Assembly (NCBI RefSeq): GCF_002973525.1
Contig: NZ_PVEN01000006.1
Span: 248,001-312,000 of the forward strand
Length of the DNA stretch: 64,000 nucleotides
Reading direction: 5' to 3'
DNA from: Paraburkholderia sp. BL21I4N1
GTDB lineage: Bacteria; Pseudomonadota; Gammaproteobacteria; Burkholderiales; Burkholderiaceae
Shown in pieces: positions 8,147 to 17,607 of this stretch. How positions within the stretch are numbered: the first letter of the stretch is position 1; each line of letters starts with the position of its first letter. Made by a program: the position numbers and the translations under genes. The notes beneath the pieces are model-generated. The model was given only the letters and a program-made list of their open reading frames with translations, did not search any database and was not told where the DNA came from.

Positions 8147-9414
8147 GATCGCGCCGCCTGCTTGATGGACACCGGGTGCATCCGGTCAAGCTCAGTACCG
8201 CCGCGCTGCATTGCGTATTGGCGGACCACCTCGGCTGCCTTGCCGCAGACAAGCCAGTTGCGAAGGCCTGTCACCGCAATGGCCGACACCAGCACAAGCA
8301 GAAATCCCACCTGGCCGCCTCGGCAGCTGCAAAGCGCGAAAAGCACGGCGAACGCCCCGGTGGTCGCCAGGTTGATCCTCGCGGTGTCGGCGCCTTTCTC
8401 GAACGCCATCATTACGCTGCTGCCGACCATGCCCATCATCCCGACCGCGCACTGCACCGCGAGCAGCAATCCGGCGACGATCGCGGCCGTGCGCTCGGCG
8501 CCGTCGGGCAGATGCCGAACCGTCATGCCGACGACCACGACCACATTGACCGCCAGCACCGCGCCGTTCGACCACCCGATGTTGCGGCGCATGTCACGCA
8601 GCGTGTCGTCGAACGGCAACCCCGCCGACTTGCACATCGCCAGCTCGGGCAATTGCGCGATCGAGATCGCGCGTGGCAACAGCATGCCGACCGCCGTCAG
8701 CGAAGCGAGCAACGACAACATACCCGCGAACGACGCACCGCACATCAGCGTTGCCGCCGGCACGAGAACCAGCGCCATACCACCGGACAGAAAGTTCGTC
8801 AGACCGAACTGCAGGCCTTTCATGTCGAACGCCCGCCACCACGCGCCGCGCGACGGCAGACCGATTGCCATGAACATACCGGCGGCAATAAGGCCAAGCG
8901 CGGCAGCCAATCCGAAAGACGGCGGCCATCCATTCCGTTGGCCCAGATACAGCAATAAGCTGGAGCCTGCGATTAGCGCCATGTCCCATAGAACCGCCGT
9001 CCGATAGCGCTTGTACGCGACAAGGTAATGGCGCGCGACCTGATATGCCGTCCATCCCCACAGCAGGGACACGAAGCCCGACATGTCGAATTGCAGCAGA
9101 CCGGACAGCCCTAACGCGCTACTCGCCAACGTCACTGCCAGCGTTGTTACGACCGCCATTGCCGCGAGCGGATAGAACGCGTCGACGGCGGCCTGCTCGT
9201 CGGCCGCACCGGGCAGGCGCACCAGAATCAGCGTGGCCCAGCCGATCGCCGTGAAAAACCCGGCCATTTGCGCAACCGACATGGTCGAGGCGACCTGCCC
9301 CAATTCGGCCAGCGAGTAGATATGCTGCACGGCGAAGAACGTCACCACGCGATATAGCCCCGGCGAACCGGTGCATAAAAGCGCTTCGAACCGTTTGATC
9401 ACGGCGTTACGCAT
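8143..9414 (-). CDS. Wzx-like polysaccharide flippase
   Basis: A 423-residue protein with about twelve transmembrane helices in two similar halves, charged only in short loops. The N-terminal third (YSLAELGQVASTMSVAQM) resembles the oligosaccharide flippase / MATE-like fold. It would move the undecaprenyl-linked repeat unit across the inner membrane. The family call is based on topology and position in the cluster; there is no diagnostic motif. The gap to the wecC stop is about 47 bases. Confidence 0.75.
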   Translation of the reverse strand: MRNAVIKRFEALLCTGSPGLYRVVTFFAVQHIYSLAELGQVASTMSVAQMAGFFTAIGWATLILVRLPGAADEQAAVDAFYPLAAMAVVTTLAVTLASSALGLSGLLQFDMSGFVSLLWGWTAYQVARHYLVAYKRYRTAVLWDMALIAGSSLLLYLGQRNGWPPSFGLAAALGLIAAGMFMAIGLPSRGAWWRAFDMKGLQFGLTNFLSGGMALVLVPAATLMCGASFAGMLSLLASLTAVGMLLPRAISIAQLPELAMCKSAGLPFDDTLRDMRRNIGWSNGAVLAVNVVVVVGMTVRHLPDGAERTAAIVAGLLLAVQCAVGMMGMVGSSVMMAFEKGADTARINLATTGAFAVLFALCSCRGGQVGFLLVLVSAIAVTGLRNWLVCGKAAEVVRQYAMQRGGTELDRMHPVSIKQAARS

Positions 9415-9461
9415 GGCCCGATCCCGGCACCACCGCGCACCACTTTCGCCACGTCGGTCGC

Positions 9462-10706
9462 TTAACCATTCGCCAGCAATCCGCGCGTATCGATCACCAC
9501 CTTCGCCTGCAATCGCACCGGATCGACGCGCTTGAACGGCGCATGATCGACCAGAACCAGAATCACGTCCGCCTCAGCAAGCGCGTCGTTCAGCTCGCAA
9601 AGACGAGCCTTGCCCTCCAGCACGCCCGGCAAGGTCCTGATGTTCGGTTCGACCACCAGCACCTGCCCGGCAAACCGCTCCGCCAACTCACGCGCGATTT
9701 CCAGCGCCGGACTCTCGCGCAGGTCGTCGATATTCGCCTTGAACGCCAACCCGAGGCAGGCAATGACCGGTTCCCTGAAACGCTTCGCCGCACGTTCGAC
9801 CCGCTCGATCACGTAGCGCGGCTTGTCGTCGTTGACGTTGCGCGCGGCGCGGATCAGACGCGCCTGCTCCGGCGCCGAATCGACGATAAACCAGGGGTCC
9901 ACCGCAATGCAGTGCCCGCCGACACCCGGTCCCGGTTGAAGAATACTGACGCGCGGATGGCGATTGGCCAGCCGGATCAACTCCCATACGTTGATATCGA
10001 GCTTGTCGCAAATGACCGACATTTCATTCGCAAACGCGATATTCACATCGCGAAACGAGTTCTCGGTGAGCTTGCACATTTCAGCGGTACGCGCGTCGGT
10101 CAGAATGCATTCGCCGCGGACGAAGCACTGGTACAGATCACGCGCCCGTTCGCCGCATTTCGGCGTCATGCCGCCGATCACGCGGTCGTTCTCGACCAGT
10201 TCGCGAAGCACATGCCCCGGCAGCACGCGCTCGGGACAGTGCGCGACGCGGATGTCCGAGTTTTCGCCGGCCTGCTGCGGGAAGGTCAGATCCGGACGAA
10301 CTTCGGCCATCCATGCGGCCATCCGCTCGGTCGCGCCGACCGGCGAGGTCGACTCGAGCACCACCAGATCGCCCTTCTTCAGCACCGCTGCAATCGCGCG
10401 GCTCGCGGCTTCGATATAGCTGAGGTCGGGTTTATAGCCGTCGGCGAATGGCGTCGGCACTGCGACCAGAAATGCGTCGGCCGGCTCCGGCGTCGAGGTC
10501 GCGCGCAAATAGCCTTGCGTCACCGCCGCGTGCACCAGCATGTCCAACTCGGGCTCGACGATGTGAATCTCGCCGAGGTTGATCGTGTCGACCGCGTGCC
10601 GGTTGACGTCCACACCGATCACCTGCTTTCTGCGTGCCGCGAAAACCGCCGCCGTCGGCAATCCGATGTAGCCCAGGCCGACCACTGAGATGACGTCGAA
10701 ACTCAT
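9462..10706 (-). CDS. wecC: UDP-N-acetyl-D-mannosamine dehydrogenase
   Basis: The 414-residue enzyme oxidises UDP-ManNAc to UDP-ManNAcA with NAD+. The N-terminal Rossmann motif is VVGLGYIGLPTA; the middle has LVVLESTSPVGATE, the centre KLTENSFRDVNIAFANE, and PGPGVGGHCIAVDPWF carries the catalytic Cys (in GGHC). The C-terminal UDP-binding domain has LGLAFKANIDDLRESPAL. These are the UDP-glucose/GDP-mannose dehydrogenase family blocks, and the WecC subtype is supported by the wecB gene next door. Start MSFDVISVV at 10706 follows GGAAGGAAGAG. Confidence 0.93.
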   Translation of the reverse strand: MSFDVISVVGLGYIGLPTAAVFAARRKQVIGVDVNRHAVDTINLGEIHIVEPELDMLVHAAVTQGYLRATSTPEPADAFLVAVPTPFADGYKPDLSYIEAASRAIAAVLKKGDLVVLESTSPVGATERMAAWMAEVRPDLTFPQQAGENSDIRVAHCPERVLPGHVLRELVENDRVIGGMTPKCGERARDLYQCFVRGECILTDARTAEMCKLTENSFRDVNIAFANEMSVICDKLDINVWELIRLANRHPRVSILQPGPGVGGHCIAVDPWFIVDSAPEQARLIRAARNVNDDKPRYVIERVERAAKRFREPVIACLGLAFKANIDDLRESPALEIARELAERFAGQVLVVEPNIRTLPGVLEGKARLCELNDALAEADVILVLVDHAPFKRVDPVRLQAKVVIDTRGLLANG

Positions 10707-10737
10707 TGCTTCTCTTCCTTCCATTTTTTGGTCTGTT

Positions 10738-11883
10738 TCATGCTGCGATCGCGTCGTTCCAGAACGTTGCGAGCGCATCGACAATGCGATCGCTAGCGTC
10801 GCCATTTCCATATGGGTTGCCGCCGCGCGTCATGGCGCGATAACGGTCGGCGTCGTTCAGCAATTGCGCGACGCCGTCGGCGATCCGCCCCGCGTGGGTG
10901 CCCACCAGCCGCACGACGCCTGCGTCGACCGCCTCCTGACGTTCGGTCGTTTCACGCATCACGAGCACCGGTTTGCCGAGCGATGGCGCTTCTTCCTGCA
11001 CGCCACCCGAGTCGGTCAGAATCAGCGAGGCGCGGTCCATCAAGCGCACGAACGGCAGATAATCGAGCGGCTCCAGCAAATGGATATTCGCCACGCCGGT
11101 CAACAACCGGTTCACCGGCTCGCGCACGCCCGGATTCAGATGCACCGGGTACACGATGTCGACATCCGGATACGCGCGCGCGATCTGCAGCAGCGCGGCG
11201 CAAATCTGTTCGAAGCCCGAGCCGAAACTTTCGCGCCGATGCCCCGTCACCAGAATCACGCGCCGTTCACGCGCAAAACGCGGCAGCAACTGCTCCGCGG
11301 CACGACAGAGCGCGGGGTCCGTCGCGAGCCTGCCGCGCACCTGCAGCAACGCGTCGATGACGGTGTTGCCCGTCACCACGATCCGCTGCGCCGCGACGCC
11401 TTCCGCCAGCAGGTTGTCGCGCGCCCGTTCGGTCGGCGCGAAATGCAGCGAGGCCAGCACACCGGTTATCTTGCGGTTGGCCTCTTCGGGCCACGGCGAC
11501 AACAGATTGCCGGTTCGCAAGCCTGCCTCGACATGACCGACCGGAATCCGCTGATAGAACGCCGCGAGCGTCGCGGCCAGCGTCGTCGTGGTGTCGCCGT
11601 GAACCAGCACCATGTCGGGCCGGCACGCGTTCAACACGTCGCGCATGCCGAGCATGATCGACGCGGTCACGTCATACAGATCCTGGCCGCGCTTCATCAC
11701 GTTCAGATCGAAGTCCGGGCGAATGTCGAACAGGTCGAGCACCTGGTCGAGCATCTCGCGATGCTGGCCGGTCACGCACACGAGACACTCCACAGCGGCG
11801 GTCCGTTGCAGCCGCTTGACGAGCGGCGCCATCTTGATCGCTTCGGGGCGGGTGCCGAACGTCAGCAACACTCTTCTTCTCAT
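10738..11883 (-). CDS. wecB: UDP-N-acetylglucosamine 2-epimerase
   Basis: The 381-residue product converts UDP-GlcNAc to UDP-ManNAc. Family blocks are present in order: TFGTRPEAIKMAPLV near residue 10, VCVTGQHREMLDQV, VLVHGDTTTTLAATLAAF, PVGHVEAGLRTGN (His and Glu), VTGHRRESFG and LILTDSGGVQEEAPSLGKPVLVMR-type C-terminus. Start at 11883 (MRRRVLL) has GGAGATG just upstream; a start ten codons earlier is less likely. It lies 31 bases before wecC and together they supply UDP-ManNAcA for the polymer. Confidence 0.95.
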   Translation of the reverse strand: MRRRVLLTFGTRPEAIKMAPLVKRLQRTAAVECLVCVTGQHREMLDQVLDLFDIRPDFDLNVMKRGQDLYDVTASIMLGMRDVLNACRPDMVLVHGDTTTTLAATLAAFYQRIPVGHVEAGLRTGNLLSPWPEEANRKITGVLASLHFAPTERARDNLLAEGVAAQRIVVTGNTVIDALLQVRGRLATDPALCRAAEQLLPRFARERRVILVTGHRRESFGSGFEQICAALLQIARAYPDVDIVYPVHLNPGVREPVNRLLTGVANIHLLEPLDYLPFVRLMDRASLILTDSGGVQEEAPSLGKPVLVMRETTERQEAVDAGVVRLVGTHAGRIADGVAQLLNDADRYRAMTRGGNPYGNGDASDRIVDALATFWNDAIAA

Positions 11884-11909
11884 CGATTCATCTCCAACGC
11901 GACGTGGGC

Positions 11910-14117
11910 TCAACCCGCCGTCTCCGGCATGCTGTGATAGGGGGAATAGGCGTAATCGGACGCACGTTGCGGCACGTCGCTCAGCACGATGCCGTCGACC
12001 GGCACGCCGGCCGCGCCGAGCAGCCGGGTGGTCTCGCGCAGTTCGGCGACGCTGTGGCGCGCATGACGCATCACCAGCAAGGTCGTGCCGGCGTGTTTGC
12101 CGATCAGCGCCGAGTCGGTCACCGCGAGCACCGGCGGCGTATCGAGAATCACGATGTCGTACGCTTTAGCCATCTGCTCGACGACAATGCCGAGGCGCTC
12201 GCCGAACAGCATTTCCGCCGGCATCGGCGTGCCGCCGCCGCGCGTCAGCACATCGAGGTTCGGCAACACCTCGCGGCACACCAGGCTATCGAGGCTCGCG
12301 CCGCCGATCATGTCCGGCAGCCCGCGTTCGCGCGGCAATCCGAAGTACTGATGCAGCTTGCCGCGCCGCATGTCGCCGTCGACGATCAGCACCCGCTTGC
12401 CCACGGACGCCAGCACCACGGCGAGATTGCTGGACAGGAACGACTTGCCGATGCTGGGCCGCGGCCCGGTGATCATCACGACGTTATTCGGCGCCTCGGC
12501 AAGCCGGAACTGCAGCGCCGTGCGCAAACTGCGCACGCCTTCGACAGCAATGTCGTCCGGCGCGGCCACCGCCAGAATGTGAGCGCCCGGTTCACTCCGG
12601 CTGGCGGCACGCTGCACGCGTAGTTGCCGCTCGCTGTGGGAGATGACCGCATAGACCGGGGCGTCGGCAATCTGCTCGATTTCAAGCGGGCTTTCGAGGC
12701 CATTCAGCAACGCGCGCCGTACCAGCGCGGCCGCCACGCCCGCCATCAAACCCAGCGCCGCGGCGGCCGCGATCACGATGGCCTGCTTCGGTTTCACCGG
12801 TTCTTCGGCCGTCACCGCGTAATCGACCACGCGCACGTTGCCCTGCTGCCCCGCCTTCATCACGCCTAGCTGCTGCGCGCTGTCCATCAGATTCGTGTAG
12901 AGACCCGAATTGATGTCGACTTCGCGCATCAACCGCACGGCCGATTGCTGCGTATCCGGCAGCGCGGCAACCTTCGCACCCAGTTCGGCCTGCCGACGCC
13001 GCAGACCGGCCAGTTGCGCGTCGATCGCGGTGACCGACGGATGCGACGGCGTGAAGCGTTGCAGCAATTCCAGGCGTTGCTGTTGCAGCGCGGACGTTTG
13101 CGTCTTGCCGTCGGCGATCGCCTGCAGCAACAGGCGGCCCTCCGCGTCGAGATCGACGGTGCCCTTGCGGTTGCGAAAGGTGTTGTAGCGCTGCTCCGCC
13201 TGCTCCAGGTCGCCCCTCAACTGCGGCAACTGATTGCCGAGGAAACCGAGCATCTGTTGCGCCTGAGCGGACTTCCAGCCGACGTTGCGGCGCACGTAAC
13301 CACGTACGATCGCGTTGACCGTCGCCGCGGTACGCGCGCTGTCGTCGCCGTCGAGCCGGATCCCGATGACACCGGACTGCTTGGTCTTCTCGGCGACATC
13401 CAGGGCCTTTTGCAATAGCGCCGTGGTGAGTTGCGTCGACGCGCGGCTCAAGCGAAACTCGGTCCCCGCGCGCGCGACCACACCCTCCACTCGCAGGCGG
13501 ACCGGTCCCGCCGGCGTCATGCCGTCCAGCACCTCGCCGACGCGCCCTTTCAAAACCGGATCGCCATGCGGGTCCAGCACCTGAAATTGCTGGCCGGCGC
13601 CGGCGATCAGCGTGAATTTTTTGTCGTAGAGGCTAGGCGGTACGTCGAATTGCGACACCTGCAGCGCCTCGCCGCCCCAGCCGAAGCGCGCCAATCCCCA
13701 TATCGGCTCGGCCAGCGTGTCAGCGGACGCACTTCGCGCGATCCGTCGACCGATCAGCGGGAAATAGCGCGGCCTTGCATCGATATCGAGGTGCAGTTGA
13801 CGCACCGCGTCGTCCACCACACCGCGCGAGCGGAGCAGTTCGATCTCGGCGTCGGCGCTCGCCTTGCCGTTGAACATCTGCGCGAGATCGCCCAGCTTGT
13901 CGTTAAGCGCGTCGTTGGCGTCGTCGACCTGGACCGTCGCGTCGGCTCGATACACCGGCGTGGCAAGAAAGGCATAGGCGACGCCGAGCGTGAGGATCGC
14001 CGCGGTAATCGTCGCGATCAGCCCACGGTTTTCGATCATCACGGACGTGACTTCGGACAGGTCGATTTCATCGTCGTGGCGAGCCGCGACGGGAACAGGG
14101 TTAGTGTGAATGCTCAT
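11910..14117 (-). CDS. wzc: Polysaccharide co-polymerase and tyrosine autokinase
   Basis: A 735-residue Wzc/EpsB protein. The N-terminal part has the Wzz domain with a first membrane helix (GLIATITAAILTLGVAYAFL) and a long periplasmic coiled segment, then a second helix near residue 445. The cytoplasmic BY-kinase domain shows Walker A GPRPSIGKS (about residue 545), Walker A' VLIVDGDMR and Walker B VILDTPPVLA. The C-terminal tail has tyrosines 722, 724 and 727 for autophosphorylation. It controls chain length and export together with Wza and the phosphatase Wzb next to it. Confidence 0.95.
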   Translation of the reverse strand: MSIHTNPVPVAARHDDEIDLSEVTSVMIENRGLIATITAAILTLGVAYAFLATPVYRADATVQVDDANDALNDKLGDLAQMFNGKASADAEIELLRSRGVVDDAVRQLHLDIDARPRYFPLIGRRIARSASADTLAEPIWGLARFGWGGEALQVSQFDVPPSLYDKKFTLIAGAGQQFQVLDPHGDPVLKGRVGEVLDGMTPAGPVRLRVEGVVARAGTEFRLSRASTQLTTALLQKALDVAEKTKQSGVIGIRLDGDDSARTAATVNAIVRGYVRRNVGWKSAQAQQMLGFLGNQLPQLRGDLEQAEQRYNTFRNRKGTVDLDAEGRLLLQAIADGKTQTSALQQQRLELLQRFTPSHPSVTAIDAQLAGLRRRQAELGAKVAALPDTQQSAVRLMREVDINSGLYTNLMDSAQQLGVMKAGQQGNVRVVDYAVTAEEPVKPKQAIVIAAAAALGLMAGVAAALVRRALLNGLESPLEIEQIADAPVYAVISHSERQLRVQRAASRSEPGAHILAVAAPDDIAVEGVRSLRTALQFRLAEAPNNVVMITGPRPSIGKSFLSSNLAVVLASVGKRVLIVDGDMRRGKLHQYFGLPRERGLPDMIGGASLDSLVCREVLPNLDVLTRGGGTPMPAEMLFGERLGIVVEQMAKAYDIVILDTPPVLAVTDSALIGKHAGTTLLVMRHARHSVAELRETTRLLGAAGVPVDGIVLSDVPQRASDYAYSPYHSMPETAG

Positions 14118-14120
14118 GAT

Positions 14121-14558
14121 TCAGTGCTGCAGCCCGGCAATCGCATCCAGCCAGCGCCGCACGCCCTGCTCGATCTGCGCCACCGCCATTTCAAAGGTGA
14201 ATCGACCGCGTTGATACGGGTCGACGATATCTAGCCGATCGTGCTCGCCGAGGCGGTACACCTTGCCCCGCGCAAACGGAAAGACGCGTTCGATCGTCCC
14301 GCATTGCGCTCGCGTCATGGCCAGAATCAATTGCGCGCTACGCACCTGCGCCGACGTTAGCGGCGCCGCCACATGCGGGCGCAGATCGAGTCCCCGCTCG
14401 TCCATCAACGCCACGGCGAACGGCGCCGCGCGGCGACCCGCGAGCGCGCGCGTGCCGGCCGAGCGCGCGGGGATTTGCGGCAACGCCTTGTTCAGCAGAG
14501 CCGCCGCCATCGGGCTACGACACACGTTGCCTTCACACACCATCAGCACGCCGCTCAT
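14121..14558 (-). CDS. wzb: Low-molecular-weight protein tyrosine phosphatase
   Basis: The 145-residue protein has the P-loop CEGNVCRS (C-X5-R, Cys8 and Arg14) and the general acid motif VDPYQRG, as expected for low-molecular-weight tyrosine phosphatases. It would dephosphorylate the tyrosine tail of Wzc. It sits between wza and wzc and its start overlaps the stop of wza by four bases, so it is cotranslated with wza. Confidence 0.95.
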   Translation of the reverse strand: MSGVLMVCEGNVCRSPMAAALLNKALPQIPARSAGTRALAGRRAAPFAVALMDERGLDLRPHVAAPLTSAQVRSAQLILAMTRAQCGTIERVFPFARGKVYRLGEHDRLDIVDPYQRGRFTFEMAVAQIEQGVRRWLDAIAGLQH

Positions 14559-15754
14559 TTCGCGATCACTCCCGCGGTCAAACCGGAGCTGATCAACGGC
14601 ATCAACAGCGTCAGCACACGGTTGAAGCGAACGAGGCCACTGCCGTCCACATACACGACGTCTTTCGGCTGCAAGTCGAAGTCTTTGGCGAGCAGCATCG
14701 CGACAGGCGAACGGCCGTCGAGATGGAACACTTGCGGTGTGCCCGTCGACGAACCACGAATCACGAACATCTGCGCGGCGTCGGCGGTCGAGGCGTTCAC
14801 GCTGCCGGCTTGCGAGAGCGCGTCGGCCAGCGTGATAACACCGGTTCTGCGCGGCACGGCCGAGACCGGTTTGTTCACTTCGCCCATGACATACACGCCG
14901 TTTTCATCGCGCGGCATGACGCGCAGCACGTCGCCGGGATTCAGAAACAGCCGCGACGGGCTCACACCCTGTTCAAGCAACCGAGTCAGATTCACGCGAT
15001 GCGATTGGCCGCCGCGCACCAGCACGAGGTCGCTTTGATCGGCCGTGTCGCTGAAGCCACCGGCGCGACTGAGGGCTTCGTACAGCGTCATGGGCACGTC
15101 GTTCACGGACAGCGCGCCTGGGCTATGCACTTCACCGTCCACATAAACCTGATGCGCCCGATAAGAAGCCATCCGCACAGTCACCTGCGGTTTGACGAAA
15201 TATTTGCCGAGCGTAATGCTCAGGCGCTGCTGGATCTCGTCGGTGCGTAGACCCGCCACTTGCAGCGTGCCCGCGTACGGAAACGTCAGACTGCCGTTCT
15301 GATCGACGATGAAACCGGCAAGCGGATCACCGGGCCGCGCCGACGACTGGATCTGCGACGATCCGAGCGCGGCCGCGAATTCCGGATGATCCCAAACCAC
15401 GATCTGCAGCACGTCGCCCGCACCGACCACGTATTCGCGCGGCGTGCCGGACAGCAGTTGCGACAGTTCGAGTTGTTGCTGCCGACGGCGTTGGGCCAAT
15501 TGCGAGATCAGCGCCGCGTCGACTTCAGTGATCGCAATTTCTGGTGTGGCGGCCGTCGCGTCGATTTTCTCGCTCACTGCGGCCTGACTGTTTTCCCCCA
15601 CGGATTGTGACGAATCGGTCGTATTCACAGCTGCCGCCGCCGAGGTCTGCATACGCATACCCGGCGCCACCGCGCATGCGCTGGTCAATAGCGTCACCGC
15701 GATTGTCAGCATCCCAAAGCGATAGCGGGACAGGTTCTTCTTTAAAGCAAACAT
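14555..15754 (-). CDS. wza: Outer-membrane polysaccharide export lipoprotein
   Basis: A 399-residue polysaccharide export protein. The signal ends at lipobox LLTSAC, so it is lipidated. It has the Poly_export (PES) core: REYVVGAGDVLQIVVWDHPE, then SLTFPYAGTLQVAGLRTDEIQQRL and two SLBB beta-grasp repeats (VYVDGEVHSPGALSVN, VYVMGEVNKPV). The C-terminal helix (FNRVLTLLMPLISSG) would form the octameric pore as in E. coli Wza. Start MFALKK at 15754 gives a proper signal peptide; the frame extends 25 codons further without support. Confidence 0.93.
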   Translation of the reverse strand: MFALKKNLSRYRFGMLTIAVTLLTSACAVAPGMRMQTSAAAAVNTTDSSQSVGENSQAAVSEKIDATAATPEIAITEVDAALISQLAQRRRQQQLELSQLLSGTPREYVVGAGDVLQIVVWDHPEFAAALGSSQIQSSARPGDPLAGFIVDQNGSLTFPYAGTLQVAGLRTDEIQQRLSITLGKYFVKPQVTVRMASYRAHQVYVDGEVHSPGALSVNDVPMTLYEALSRAGGFSDTADQSDLVLVRGGQSHRVNLTRLLEQGVSPSRLFLNPGDVLRVMPRDENGVYVMGEVNKPVSAVPRRTGVITLADALSQAGSVNASTADAAQMFVIRGSSTGTPQVFHLDGRSPVAMLLAKDFDLQPKDVVYVDGSGLVRFNRVLTLLMPLISSGLTAGVIAK

Positions 15755-15883
15755 CGTGTTCAACCTACTCCTCGAACGAGCGCGCCAAAGCGCGGCTCTC
15801 GCCCGCCACACCGTGGCAGGCTGATTCATGATCTGATGAGACGTAACCTCTACAGGCTCGGCAATGCCAAGTGCCGACGGGCG

Positions 15884-17338
15884 TCAATAAGCATTGCGAT
15901 TCAGAAACCCCTTCACGATCGTCGCGACGACAATGCGCATGTCCAATCCGAACGACCAGTTGCGCAAGTAATACAGATCGTGCTCGACGCGCCCGCGCAT
16001 TTTTTCGATTCGATCGGTCTCGCCGCGAAAGCCGTTAACTTGCGCCCAGCCCGTCATGCCCGGCTTGATCCGGTAGCGGTGGATATAACCGTCGACCAGA
16101 CCGCGGTACTGATCGTCGTGCTCCAGGGCATGCGGTCTTGGGCCGACCACCGACATTTCCCCGCGCAGCACGTTGAAAAATTGCGGCAACTCGTCGAGGC
16201 TCGTGCGCCGCAAGAACGCGCCGACGCGCGTGATTCGCGAATCGCCACGCGTGGCCTGGCGAACCACACCGGGTTGCAGCGCGTGCGCGCGCATCGAACG
16301 GAACTTGTAGATGCGAAAGACGCGGCCGTCGGCGCCCTTGCGACGTTGTGTAAACAGCACCGGCCCTTTCGACGTCGTCTTCACGGCAATCGCGATCGGC
16401 AGCATCAGCGGCGCCAACGCGAGCAGTGCCACGGCGGCAAACAACCGGTCGAACAGCGCTTTCTGCAACCGCGCATAGGGCGTCATCGGCGAGGCCATCA
16501 GATTGATTGCCGGCGAGCCGAGCAGATCGACCACGTTGCGATCGAACATCACGAGACTGCGGACGTCAGGCAGAAAGCGCACATTGACGAGGTCGCCGCT
16601 GAACGCCGCCAGGACTCGCAACACCGTGTCTTCATCGGACATGGGCAGCGCAAGCCAGACCTCGTCGACCTGCTCGCGGCGCACCCAGTCCGCAAATTCA
16701 TGCAACGGCCGGAACGCGGGCAAACCCCCGACATCCGGTTCGCTATCCGGCCAAGCGTTAAAGCTCGCCACGGCGCGAAAACCCGCCTCGGGCGCGGCCG
16801 CGATCTGCGCGATCACGCCGTCGCGATGAGCGCCGGCGCCCACCACGGCGACCGTACGCAGATTGCGGCCCGCACGCCGCATCCGGCCGAGCGCGGCATG
16901 CACCAGCAGCCGCGATACCACCAGACCGCAGGCCGTAAACGCCGTCCACGCCACGCACCAGAGTCGCGACAGCGACGCTGTGCGGTGCAGCAGAAACATG
17001 ACCGTAAGGCCACACGCCTGAACCGCGATCCAGCCGAACACGATGCAGGCACTCAAGCGCCATTTCGAACGGCCGCGCCACGAGTCGTACACGCTGAACC
17101 ACGGCAGCAGCAGGATTGCGATGGCCATGTCGAATGCCACGAACGACGTTTCGACAATCGAGTGACCCGACTCGGCGAGGCAAAGCAGCGAAGCCAGTGC
17201 CGCCCCCAGCGCGACCAGCATGACGTCGAGCAGGCGCGCGAGAGCGCTCTCCATATCGGCGAAATCTCGGCCTGTGGTTTGGTGAATCACTGTGTGCATT
17301 GCGCTGTCGAATACTTCGTTTTGCAGAGGGACTCGCAT
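15884..17338 (-). CDS. Undecaprenyl-phosphate sugar phosphotransferase (WcaJ-like)
   Basis: A 484-residue polyprenyl glycosylphosphotransferase: about five N-terminal hydrophobic helices, a CoA-binding-like Rossmann segment (TVAVVGAGAH, near residue 165), and a C-terminal bacterial sugar transferase domain with KALFDRLFAAVALLALAPLM, KGPVLFTQRRKG, YKFRSMR, TSLDELPQFFNVLRGEMSVVG-type motifs and PRPHALEHDD. It starts the repeat unit by moving a hexose-1-phosphate to undecaprenyl phosphate. It is the first gene of the minus-strand exopolysaccharide operon, with about 130 bases to wza. Sugar specificity (glucose by analogy) is inferred. Confidence 0.92.
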   Translation of the reverse strand: MRVPLQNEVFDSAMHTVIHQTTGRDFADMESALARLLDVMLVALGAALASLLCLAESGHSIVETSFVAFDMAIAILLLPWFSVYDSWRGRSKWRLSACIVFGWIAVQACGLTVMFLLHRTASLSRLWCVAWTAFTACGLVVSRLLVHAALGRMRRAGRNLRTVAVVGAGAHRDGVIAQIAAAPEAGFRAVASFNAWPDSEPDVGGLPAFRPLHEFADWVRREQVDEVWLALPMSDEDTVLRVLAAFSGDLVNVRFLPDVRSLVMFDRNVVDLLGSPAINLMASPMTPYARLQKALFDRLFAAVALLALAPLMLPIAIAVKTTSKGPVLFTQRRKGADGRVFRIYKFRSMRAHALQPGVVRQATRGDSRITRVGAFLRRTSLDELPQFFNVLRGEMSVVGPRPHALEHDDQYRGLVDGYIHRYRIKPGMTGWAQVNGFRGETDRIEKMRGRVEHDLYYLRNWSFGLDMRIVVATIVKGFLNRNAY

Positions 17339-17607
17339 TCTGCCTTCGGGTTAGCAAGTTAGGCCCGCGAAATTTCCCAATTCGTCGCAGCATTCGCCGG
17401 GACGCTTCCTGGTTTGCCCGTGAGCAATCTGAATGTAAGCCGCGATGGCCTACCCGGCTTCCATAACCGATACGCAATGCATGGACGGAGAAACTTTAAC
17501 TATCCGTATCGTCCCCGTATCCGTATGCTCATGCTGAGACCCGCCGCCGCGCATGACGCATTTCCGGCATCGGTTCAGCGACTTTTCATCGTCACAGGAG
17601 CGGCACC
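17339..17607. other. Divergent intergenic region with the exopolysaccharide operon promoter
   Basis: These 269 bases separate the start of the exopolysaccharide operon from the reductase gene on the + strand. It must hold the operon promoter, but I see no JUMPstart/ops-type sequence and no clear -35/-10 pair. Confidence 0.4.
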
